Program-made: the position numbers and the translations under genes
In this document: piece after piece, positions 33,991 to 41,126 of the stretch
Layout of the letters: each line of letters starts with the position of its first letter
Numbering within the stretch: position 1 is the stretch's first letter
The notes under the pieces: model-generated
Databases searched by the model: none
The model's input: only the letters and a program-made list of their open reading frames with translations
Told to the model about the DNA's origin: nothing
Source of the DNA: Firmicutes bacterium AM31-12AC
Lineage (GTDB): Bacteria > Bacillota > Clostridia > Lachnospirales > Lachnospiraceae
Assembly: GCA_003480425.1 (NCBI GenBank)
Contig: QUJA01000022.1
Span: 1 to 43,746 of the forward strand
DNA: 43,746 nucleotides
Direction: 5' to 3'

Positions 33991-34052
33991 TGTAAAAAAA
34001 TTTATAAAATAAGATTGTACATTTATAAATACGTTTTATCTGTACAAAATCA

Positions 34053-34081
34053 TTGTACTTTCAATATAAAAGTGCTATAAT
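34053..34081 (+). promoter_or_regulatory. Promoter of the trkA-trkH operon
   Basis: TTGTAC (34053-34058), 17 bp and a consensus TATAAT (34076-34081), 55 bp before the trkA ATG. Upstream, TTGTACA (34015) and TGTACAA (34041) are inverted copies of the -35 sequence. Confidence 0.72.
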
Positions 34082-34105
34082 TCATCTACTGTTCAAATAG
34101 ATGAA
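34081..34105. promoter_or_regulatory. Inverted repeat directly after the trkA -10 box
   Basis: TTCATCTA (34081-34088) and TAGATGAA (34098-34105) form an 8-bp inverted repeat with a 9-nt centre that would overlap the transcription start. It could be an operator or a 5' end mRNA hairpin. Confidence 0.45.
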
Positions 34106-34135
34106 ATCTAAAGAAAAAAGTAGAGGAAAAGAAAA

Positions 34136-35494
34136 ATGAAGATTGTCATTATTGGTGATGGGAAGGTTGGATACAAGCTTGCAAAAGCTCTTTCAGCAGA
34201 AGATTATGATGTTGTTTTGATTGACAGTAATGAAGAAAAACTAATGGAGGCGATGAACCGACTAGATATTATGTGTATCCCAGGTGAAGGTGGAAGTGCA
34301 GAAGTGCAAAAAAATGCAGGTGTGCCGGATGCAGATTTGGTGATTGCCTGTACTTCAACAGATGAGTGCAATATGCTTAGTTGTCTCATTGCAAGAAGGA
34401 TTGGTGCAAAACATACGATTGCGCGAGTGAGAAATCCAATTTATTATAAACAAATTGACTTGCTTAAAGAAGACTTGCGATTAAGTATGGCAGTAAATCC
34501 AGAACTTGCAGTAGCCGGAGAGGTTTCACGTGTACTTTTGTTCCCGGATGCCAGTAAGGTTGAAACATTTGTAAAAGGCAGAGTAGAGCTTGTTGAATTT
34601 CTTATCAGTAAAGGAAATAAGCTTGCAGGCATGTCTCTTGCAGAGATTAATAATCAGTATCAGATTAAAGTATTAGTCTGTGCGGTAGAACGCGGGGACG
34701 ATGTGTTTATTCCAGACGGAGAATATGTAATTCAAGAAGGAGATCGTCTTCATGTGGCAGCTTCGCATAAGGAAATTGGACTGTTTTTTAAAGTGTTTGG
34801 AAGTCGAAGAACCAAAATTAAAAAAGTCCTGATCTGTGGCGGCGGAAGTGTAAGCTATTATCTTGCATTACAATTATGCGGATTGGGAATGCAGGTGAAG
34901 ATTATTGAATTGAATAAAAAAAGATGTGAAGATTTGTGTGAGATGCTTCCAAAAGCTACTATTATTTGTGGAGATGCAACAAATCATGATCTGCTTATGG
35001 AGGAAGGCGTTCAAGATGCAGACGCATTTGTAGCTCTGACGGGTATGGATGAAGAAAACATCATTTTGTCATTATTTGCAAAGAGTCAGAATGTAGGGAA
35101 AATTATTACAAAAGTAAATGAAGATCAACGTGCACAGATGGTAGAGGACTATGGAATTGACAGTATTGTGTCTGCTAAAACAGTGACTGCGGATGTTATT
35201 TTAAGTTATGTTCGGGCACGAAAGAATTCACAGGGAAGTGCAAATGTAGAAACAATGTATCGGCTTATTGATGAAAAAGTTGAAGCATTGGAGTTTATTG
35301 TTAAGAAAGAAACTCGTTATACAAATGTTCCATTAAAAGAATTACAATTAAAGAGTAATAACCTAATTGCATGTATTGCACGTAAACGAAATATTATTAT
35401 CCCTAATGGAGATGATTCTATTCAGGTGGGAGATAATGTGATTGTAATTACAATGGCAAGACAAATTCGTGATATTGAGGATATTTTGTTGTAG
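34136..35494 (+). CDS. trkA: Trk-type potassium uptake regulatory subunit TrkA
   Basis: A 452-residue cytoplasmic NAD-binding gating subunit for TrkH. It has two tandem RCK modules: an N-terminal Rossmann fold with IVIIGDGKVGYKLAKAL followed by a RCK-C domain (about 140-220), and a second Rossmann fold with VLICGGGSVSYYLALQL (about 230) and its RCK-C domain ending in VGDNVIVIT. Length matches full-length double-domain TrkA. GAGGAAAAG precedes the ATG. trkH begins 8 bp after its stop, so both are in one operon. Confidence 0.94.
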   Translation: MKIVIIGDGKVGYKLAKALSAEDYDVVLIDSNEEKLMEAMNRLDIMCIPGEGGSAEVQKNAGVPDADLVIACTSTDECNMLSCLIARRIGAKHTIARVRNPIYYKQIDLLKEDLRLSMAVNPELAVAGEVSRVLLFPDASKVETFVKGRVELVEFLISKGNKLAGMSLAEINNQYQIKVLVCAVERGDDVFIPDGEYVIQEGDRLHVAASHKEIGLFFKVFGSRRTKIKKVLICGGGSVSYYLALQLCGLGMQVKIIELNKKRCEDLCEMLPKATIICGDATNHDLLMEEGVQDADAFVALTGMDEENIILSLFAKSQNVGKIITKVNEDQRAQMVEDYGIDSIVSAKTVTADVILSYVRARKNSQGSANVETMYRLIDEKVEALEFIVKKETRYTNVPLKELQLKSNNLIACIARKRNIIIPNGDDSIQVGDNVIVITMARQIRDIEDILL

Positions 35495-35502
35495 GTGTTG
35501 AT

Positions 35503-36948
35503 ATGAATAAGAAAATGATAATATATATATTAGCAAAAATGGTGGGCGTAGAAGGTCTTGTGCTATTACTCCCAGCAATTGTATCTTTAATATACAGAGA
35601 AAAAAGTGGTTTTTGTTTTCTGATAGTAAGTGCGGTGTTGATATTGATGTATTTTTTGCTGGGAAGAAAAGTTCCTAAGAACAAAAGAATATATGCAAAG
35701 GACGGATTAGTAATTGTTGGTGCGGCATGGATTTTATGGTCACTCTTTGGTGCTGTTCCATTTTATATAAGCGGAAGCATTCCAAATTATCTAGATGCAT
35801 TTTTTGAAACAGTATCTGGCTTTACAACAACAGGTTCTACGATATTAACAGATATTGAAGTTCTTCCAATGGGAATGTCTTTCTGGAGAAGTCTGACACA
35901 TTGGATTGGCGGAATGGGTGTTCTGGTCTTTGTTATGGTACTGACATCTCTTGATGATGATGATTCTATGCATTTAATGAGAGCAGAGGTTCCAGGTCCA
36001 GAAGCAGATAAGCTTGTGCCAAAGGCAAGATATACTGCAAGAATTTTATATGCAATGTATTTTGTATTGACAGCGGCAGAAGTTATATTTTTAATGTTCG
36101 GAGGAATGAATTTCTTTGATGCATTATTACACGCATTTAGTACTGCTGGAACAGGTGGCTTTTCCAATAAAAATAGCAGTGTTGCGTATTATGACAGTGC
36201 TTATATTGATGGTGTAATTACAGTGTTTATGATTTTATTCGGAGTTAATTTTAATTTATATTTTCTCCTTCGCCTAAGAAATTGGAAAGAAGCATTAAAA
36301 AACGAAGAGCTACATGCATATCTTGGAATTATTGCAGGCTCTATAGCTATTATTAGTTTAAATATTGTAGGAATGTATGGAAATATTTTACATGCATTCC
36401 GATATGCATCATTCCAGGTAGCATCAATTATCACTACAACAGGATTTTGTACAGCAAATTACAATCTGTGGCCTGAACTGTCTAAGACAATATTATTGTG
36501 TCTTATGATTATTGGTGCATGTGCCGGATCTACAGGCGGTGGAATTAAAGTTTCACGATTATTAATTATGTTAAAAAGCATAAAAAAACAAGTAAAAAAC
36601 ATGTTGCATCCAAAAGCAATTACGATTGTAAAAGTAAACGGAAAGAGAATAAATGAAAGTACCATGAAAGGTGTATATATTTATTTTATATGTTATATAA
36701 TGATAACGATGGTATCAGTATTACTTGTCTCTATTAATAATTTTGATTTTGCAACAACATTCAGTTCTGTGCTTACAACATTAAATAATGTTGGTCCGGG
36801 TATTTCGCAGATCGGTCCAGTTGAAAATTTCTACAAGTTTTCGGCATTATCTAAAATCGTTTTTTGCATGGATATGTTACTGGGAAGATTAGAAATATTC
36901 CCATATTTATTGTTATTATCGCCAGAACTTTGGAGAAGACGATTCTAA
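35503..36948 (+). CDS. trkH: Trk-type potassium uptake channel protein TrkH
   Basis: A 481-residue membrane protein importing K+ with four M1-P-M2 repeats. The pore loops are visible: SGFTTTGSTIL, STAGTGGFSNKN, ITTTGFCTANYN and LNNVGPGISQIG, with the selectivity Gly in each. Hydrophobic helices surround them, and GRLEIFPYLLL marks the end. It is complete, unlike several neighbours. Co-transcribed with trkA; the next gene follows after 47 bp. Confidence 0.94.
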   Translation: MNKKMIIYILAKMVGVEGLVLLLPAIVSLIYREKSGFCFLIVSAVLILMYFLLGRKVPKNKRIYAKDGLVIVGAAWILWSLFGAVPFYISGSIPNYLDAFFETVSGFTTTGSTILTDIEVLPMGMSFWRSLTHWIGGMGVLVFVMVLTSLDDDDSMHLMRAEVPGPEADKLVPKARYTARILYAMYFVLTAAEVIFLMFGGMNFFDALLHAFSTAGTGGFSNKNSSVAYYDSAYIDGVITVFMILFGVNFNLYFLLRLRNWKEALKNEELHAYLGIIAGSIAIISLNIVGMYGNILHAFRYASFQVASIITTTGFCTANYNLWPELSKTILLCLMIIGACAGSTGGGIKVSRLLIMLKSIKKQVKNMLHPKAITIVKVNGKRINESTMKGVYIYFICYIMITMVSVLLVSINNFDFATTFSSVLTTLNNVGPGISQIGPVENFYKFSALSKIVFCMDMLLGRLEIFPYLLLLSPELWRRRF

Positions 36949-36995
36949 TAGTAATTAAAAGACAGGCTTAAGTGGATAAAGGCAGGAGAGAAGAA

Positions 36996-38594
36996 ATGAA
37001 AAAAGGAAAATGGAAGCTGGTATCGGTAGTAGCAGTACTGATTCTGGCAGGATTATATTATTATATAGCATTACCGGCAATTAATGTTCATGCAACAGAG
37101 ATATGGATGTTCATGCTGATCGTAGTAGTTTTAATAGGAGCAGTTTATCTTGCAAAGAAAAAGCCTACAAAATTTGAAATGAAAAGATTATTAGGCTTTA
37201 AGATTATTGCTGGAATTTTGATTTTGCTTATCGCAATTTATTTGATTGGCAGTTTGTTGTCTTCGCCAATTATAAATGCAAAGAAATATCAGAAATTATT
37301 GAACGTAGAGACCGGAAAATTTACTACAGATGTAGAAGAATTATCATTTGACCAGATTCCGTTGTTAGATAAAGACTCTGCAACGATTCTTGGAAATCGT
37401 AAAATGGGAAGTATGGTGGATATGGTTTCACAGTTTGAGGTTGATGATCTTTATAGCCAGATTAACTATAAAGATCAGCCTGTTAGAGTATCTCCGCTTC
37501 GTTATGCAAGTTTAATTAAATGGTTTACGAATCAAAAAGAAGGTATTCCGGCATATATTCGTATCGATATGGCAACACAAAATACTGAGCTTGTCAAATT
37601 AAATGAAGGTATGAAGTATACGACCAGTGACCATTTTAACAGAAATATTTATCGTCATTTGCGTTTTAATTATCCGACTTATATTTTTAATGAATTAAGT
37701 TTTGAAGTAAATGATGAGGGAGTTCCATATTGGATCTGTCCTGTTAAACAATATAACATTGGGTTGTTTGGTGGCGTAACAGTAGGAAGGGTTGTGCTTT
37801 GTAACGCAATTACAGGAGAAACACAGGATTATGCAATAGAAGATGCACCAGAATGGATAGACCGTGCTTATTCTGCAGATTTACTTGTGGAATTATATAA
37901 TTATCATGGAACTCTAAAGCATGGATATTTTAATAGTATTTTAGGACAGAAAGATTGTCTGATGACAACAAGTGGATATAATTATCTGGCAATTGATGAT
38001 GATGTCTGGGTATATACTGGTGTAACATCTGTCAGCGGAGATCAATCAAATGTTGGTTTTGTTCTTATGAATCAACGTACTATGGAAACAAAATTTTATG
38101 AAGTGGAAGGCGCAACAGAAGATTCGGCAATGTCTTCTGCTGAAGGGCAGGTACAGAATCTGAAATATAAGGCTACATTTCCGTTGCTTTTAAACATTTC
38201 CAGCGAGCCGACATATTTTATTGCATTAAAGGATGACGCCGGACTTGTAAAAAAATATGCGATGGTTAATGTTCAAAAATACCAAATTGTTGCAATAGGA
38301 GATACAGTAAGTGCCTGTGAAGAAGCATATGTTCAATTAATGTATGAAAATGGTATTAAAGTGAAAGATGAAAGCGTTAAAGAAACAGAAGTTATTTCTG
38401 GGAAAATAACAAAAATCGTACAAGGCGTAGTAGATGGAAATTCTCATTACTATATGATGTTGGAAAAATCAGATGAGATTTTTGATATTTCAGTTATAGA
38501 TTATATTGATGTGATTAAATATAACGTTGGAGATGAAATTACATTGGAATATCAAGAAGGAAAGCAAACAAATACTGTAATCAATATTAAATAA
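36996..38594 (+). CDS. Uncharacterised membrane protein downstream of trkAH
   Basis: A 532-residue protein I cannot assign to a functional family. Three hydrophobic segments lie at the N-terminus (about residues 8-27, 31-49 and 66-88), then a large soluble region of about 440 residues, probably extracellular. This region contains a conserved-looking core with YPTYIFNELSFEVNDEG, PYWICPVKQYNIGLFGG and VVLCNAITGETQDY, and a beta-rich end with KITKIVQGVVDGNSHYY that looks like an OB-type strand set. ATG 36996 has AGGAGAG 5 nt upstream. It is 47 bp after trkH and has its own terminator, so it is likely part of the potassium operon. Confidence 0.7.
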   Translation: MKKGKWKLVSVVAVLILAGLYYYIALPAINVHATEIWMFMLIVVVLIGAVYLAKKKPTKFEMKRLLGFKIIAGILILLIAIYLIGSLLSSPIINAKKYQKLLNVETGKFTTDVEELSFDQIPLLDKDSATILGNRKMGSMVDMVSQFEVDDLYSQINYKDQPVRVSPLRYASLIKWFTNQKEGIPAYIRIDMATQNTELVKLNEGMKYTTSDHFNRNIYRHLRFNYPTYIFNELSFEVNDEGVPYWICPVKQYNIGLFGGVTVGRVVLCNAITGETQDYAIEDAPEWIDRAYSADLLVELYNYHGTLKHGYFNSILGQKDCLMTTSGYNYLAIDDDVWVYTGVTSVSGDQSNVGFVLMNQRTMETKFYEVEGATEDSAMSSAEGQVQNLKYKATFPLLLNISSEPTYFIALKDDAGLVKKYAMVNVQKYQIVAIGDTVSACEEAYVQLMYENGIKVKDESVKETEVISGKITKIVQGVVDGNSHYYMMLEKSDEIFDISVIDYIDVIKYNVGDEITLEYQEGKQTNTVINIK

Positions 38595-38605
38595 AAATAA
38601 CAATG

Positions 38606-38641
38606 AAAAATCCTGCAGGAAAAATTCTTGCAGGATTTTTT
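38606..38641. terminator. Terminator after the trkAH operon
   Basis: AAAAATCCTGCA (38606-38617) pairs with TGCAGGATTTTT, followed by a T. It is placed between converging genes and is usable on both strands. Confidence 0.88.
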
Positions 38642-38690
38642 GACCGATTAGCTGGTCATGATAAATTGTAATTCATTTTATCCGAAAGGA

Positions 38691-39113
38691 TTAACATAAA
38701 ACCTTATATGCCGGATCATCAATATTAGGAATGTCTTCTTTGGATGCACTTACACTTACAAAGAACTCAATGTTGTTTGTAGTAGCAATTTTATCCAGTT
38801 TCTGAAGAAAATCTGGAAGACTGTTAAGTGTAATATCTGCCTGTTTCAATGCTCCATCAATGAAAATCGTATCAATATCATGATTACCTGCAACCATACC
38901 ATATAAGAATCCAACAAATTCTTCTAGTGTCTCGATATCTTTGTAATCATCCATACAAATTGCACGAACATTAAAGTCTACGCTGTATGTATCTCTGTGA
39001 CTTTTTTTGATTAATACAACGTTACCGTTAGAAGTCTTAACCTTCTCGTTTGCAAGTTCAATGATCTGCTGTGTTTTTCCGCTACCTTTCGGACCTGTGA
39101 TTAAATTTACCAT
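38691..39113 (-). CDS. Small P-loop ATPase of unknown function
   Basis: A 140-residue protein with a textbook Walker A at the N-terminus (ITGPKGSGKT, residues 5-14) and a Walker B-like DTIFIDG near residue 85. The general layout, with a Lys-rich VVLIKKSHRD after the first helix, is reminiscent of thymidine kinase or RecA-like folds but is shorter, and no zinc Cys are present. I chose ATG 39113, which has AAGGAGAG 7 nt upstream. It is monocistronic and divergent from the AGCS gene. Function is unknown. Confidence 0.8.
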   Translation of the reverse strand: MVNLITGPKGSGKTQQIIELANEKVKTSNGNVVLIKKSHRDTYSVDFNVRAICMDDYKDIETLEEFVGFLYGMVAGNHDIDTIFIDGALKQADITLNSLPDFLQKLDKIATTNNIEFFVSVSASKEDIPNIDDPAYKVLC

Positions 39114-39176
39114 GGCAATTCTCTCCTTTATGTAGAAAAATTTTTGAGTATTAATCTGCTCAAATCTCTTATAACC

Positions 39177-39205
39177 ATTATACACCAAAGGGGTATTATG
39201 AACAA
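39177..39205 (-). promoter_or_regulatory. Promoter of the small P-loop ATPase gene
   Basis: Minus-strand TTGTTC (complement of 39200-39205), a 17-bp spacer and TATAAT (complement of 39177-39182), about 65 bp before the ATG. Confidence 0.65.
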
Positions 39206-39233
39206 CAAAAAAACATAAAAGTTCAAAAAAATC

Positions 39234-39262
39234 TTGAAATATTTATCGGCGAGTGGTATTCT
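39234..39262 (+). promoter_or_regulatory. Promoter of the glycine-riboswitch/AGCS transcript
   Basis: TTGAAA (39234-39239), 17 bp and TATTCT (39257-39262). Transcription would start near 39269, leaving a leader of about 120 nt that is filled by the riboswitch. Confidence 0.55.
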
Positions 39263-39271
39263 TGTCTACAG

Positions 39272-39378
39272 TGCTATAAGGCACTAAACTCAGGAGAGTC
39301 TCTTCAAAAAATCTAAAGGAAGAGCGCCGAAGGTGTACGCAGCAATTTGCTGTTAATCTCTCAGGCAAAAGGATGGAG
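39272..39378 (+). promoter_or_regulatory. Glycine riboswitch (single aptamer) upstream of AGCS symporter
   Basis: The sequence has the glycine aptamer core: GGAGAG (39293-39298), the AGAGCGCCGAAGGTG segment (about 39321-39335), then AATCTCTCAGGCAAAAGGA (about 39355-39373). A small GTGC-TATAAG-GCAC hairpin precedes it, where a ghost or truncated first aptamer would be. The RBS GGAGGA (39375-39380) follows the aptamer directly, so control may be translational; I see no terminator stem between aptamer and gene. Confidence 0.85.
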
Positions 39379-39388
39379 GAATAAAAAC

Positions 39389-40791
39389 ATGTTTGAGCAA
39401 ATCAACAACTTTATCACATGGTTTGATGGGGTCGTATGGGGACTCCCATTGATCATTCTAATCCTGATTACAGGATTTCTTTTAACAGTTCGATTAGGGC
39501 TATTGCAGGTAAGACATCTTGGAAAAGCCTTAAAATTCATGGTGAAAAATGAAGATGACGGACATGGAGAAGTAACAAGTTTTGGAGCTTTGTGTACTGC
39601 ATTGTCAGCAACTATTGGAACCGGTAATATTGTCGGTGTAGCAACAGCAATTGCAGCCGGAGGACCCGGAGCATTGTTTTGGATGGTAGTTGCAGCCTTT
39701 TTTGGAATGGCTACAAAGTATGCAGAAGGCCTGCTGGCTATTAAATATCGTACGATAGATGAAAATGGTCATGTCCTGGGTGGACCATTTTACTATATCG
39801 AAAATGGTATGGGAAAACAGTGGAGATGGCTAGGTAAGATATTTGCCTTTTTCGGAGCAGGTGTTGGATTATTCGGAATTGGAACTTTTACACAGGTAAA
39901 TGGTATTGCATCCGCAATTAAGAATTTCTTTGACCCGGACATGCTTCATACAGTCAATTTGTTTGGTGGAACATATTCTTGGGCAACAGTTATTTCATGC
40001 CTTGTGCTTACAGTTTGTGTAGGTTTGGTTGTAATCGGAGGAATCCAGCGTATTTCAAAAGTTTCACAGATTGTTGTTCCATTTATGGCAGTATTATATG
40101 TGGCACTCGCTTTGATTATTATGGTTACACACATTACAGCTATTCCGGGTGCAATCGTGACAATAGTAAAATCAGCATTTACAGGAAGTGCACTTGCAGG
40201 TGGAGTAATGGGTACAATGGTTGTAGCAATGCAGAAAGGTATCGCAAGAGGTATCTTTTCAAATGAATCAGGTCTTGGTAGCGCACCAATCGCAGCAGCT
40301 GCAGCACAAACAAAAGAACCTGTACGTCAGGGACTTGTTCCATGACAGGAACATTTATTGATACAATTGTAATTTGTACAATGACAGGTCTTTCTATTGT
40401 AATAACAGGAACTTGGAATACAGGTCTTGAAGGTGTCGAGATTACAACAGCTGCATTCCAGCAGGGCTTACCATTTCCACCTGTATTTGCATCCTTTGCA
40501 TTAATGCTTTGTCTTGTATTTTTTGCATTTACAACAATCCTTGGATGGGACTATTACGGTGAAAGATGTTTGGAATATTTGTTTAACCGTAACCAAAAAG
40601 CAGTGAAGACTTATCGCTGGTTATATATTTTATGTGTATTTTTTGGACCATATATGACAGTTGCAGCGGTATGGAATATCGCAGACATTTTCAATGCATT
40701 AATGGCATTTCCAAACTTAATCGCACTTTTAACATTAAGTGGAGTTGTTGTGAGGGAAACAAAAGACTATTTCAATCGAATGAATGCCTAG
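39389..40791 (+). CDS. Sodium:alanine/glycine symporter (AGCS family), with an apparent 1-nt frameshift
   Basis: A membrane carrier of about 467 residues once repaired, importing glycine or alanine with Na+. Family signatures are GALCTALSATIGTGNIVGVA, GGPGALFWMVVAAFFGMATKY and NESGLGSAPIAAAAAQTKEP. The frame breaks near 40339: the sequence reads QGLVP then TGA, but one extra T gives QGLVSMTGTFIDT, the expected family sequence, continuing with ICTMTGLSIVITGTW in the next frame. The real start is ATG 39389, behind GGAGGA, not the in-frame codon at 39347 that lies inside the riboswitch. Glycine riboswitch control supports a glycine substrate. Confidence 0.88.
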
Positions 40792-40800
40792 ATAAATGAC

Positions 40801-40829
40801 TTGACTTCTATATAAATAGTTCTTATAAT
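40801..40829 (+). promoter_or_regulatory. Promoter of the leuS T-box transcript
   Basis: TTGACT (40801-40806), exactly 17 bp, TATAAT (40824-40829): a near-consensus sigma-A promoter starting 10 bp after the AGCS stop codon. Confidence 0.85.
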
Positions 40830-40844
40830 AAAGAAGAATATTGC

Positions 40845-41106
40845 AAAAACGAAGATAAGAATTAGTAGAAGAAGAAAGTCTTACAGAGAACTGCCGGTTG
40901 GTGCGAGGCAGAAGATGGAATTCTTTGAACTCATCTTGGAGTTCTTCTGTTGAATCACCTAGTAGACAGAAGCGGGTATTCCCGTTATAGAATATAATGA
41001 GTGCATCTGACATGACATTATAGAGAGTGTCGGATGAATAAGAGTGGTACCACGGAAGTAAGCCTTTTCGTCTCTTGATGATGGAGATGAAAAGGCTTTT
41101 ATTTTA
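40845..41106 (+). promoter_or_regulatory. T-box leader of leuS with leucine specifier and terminator
   Basis: Stem I begins near AGAGAACTG (40885-40893) with the GGTTGGTGCGAGGCAG apical region. The specifier loop reads GAACTCATC, giving CTC (40930-40932), a leucine codon. The T-box consensus is TGGTACCACGG (41045-41055). A terminator follows: AGCCTTTTCGTCTC / GGAGATGAAAAGGCT then T-run (41061-41106). Uncharged tRNA-Leu should favour the antiterminator and leuS expression. This leader fills most of the 335-bp gap from 40792 to 41126. Confidence 0.92.
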
Positions 41107-41126
41107 TATGAAAGGTAGGAATAATA

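Noticed and set aside
39347..39391. Longer N-terminus for the AGCS symporter
   Set aside because: It would start inside the glycine riboswitch and lacks an RBS; ATG 39389 follows GGAGGA.
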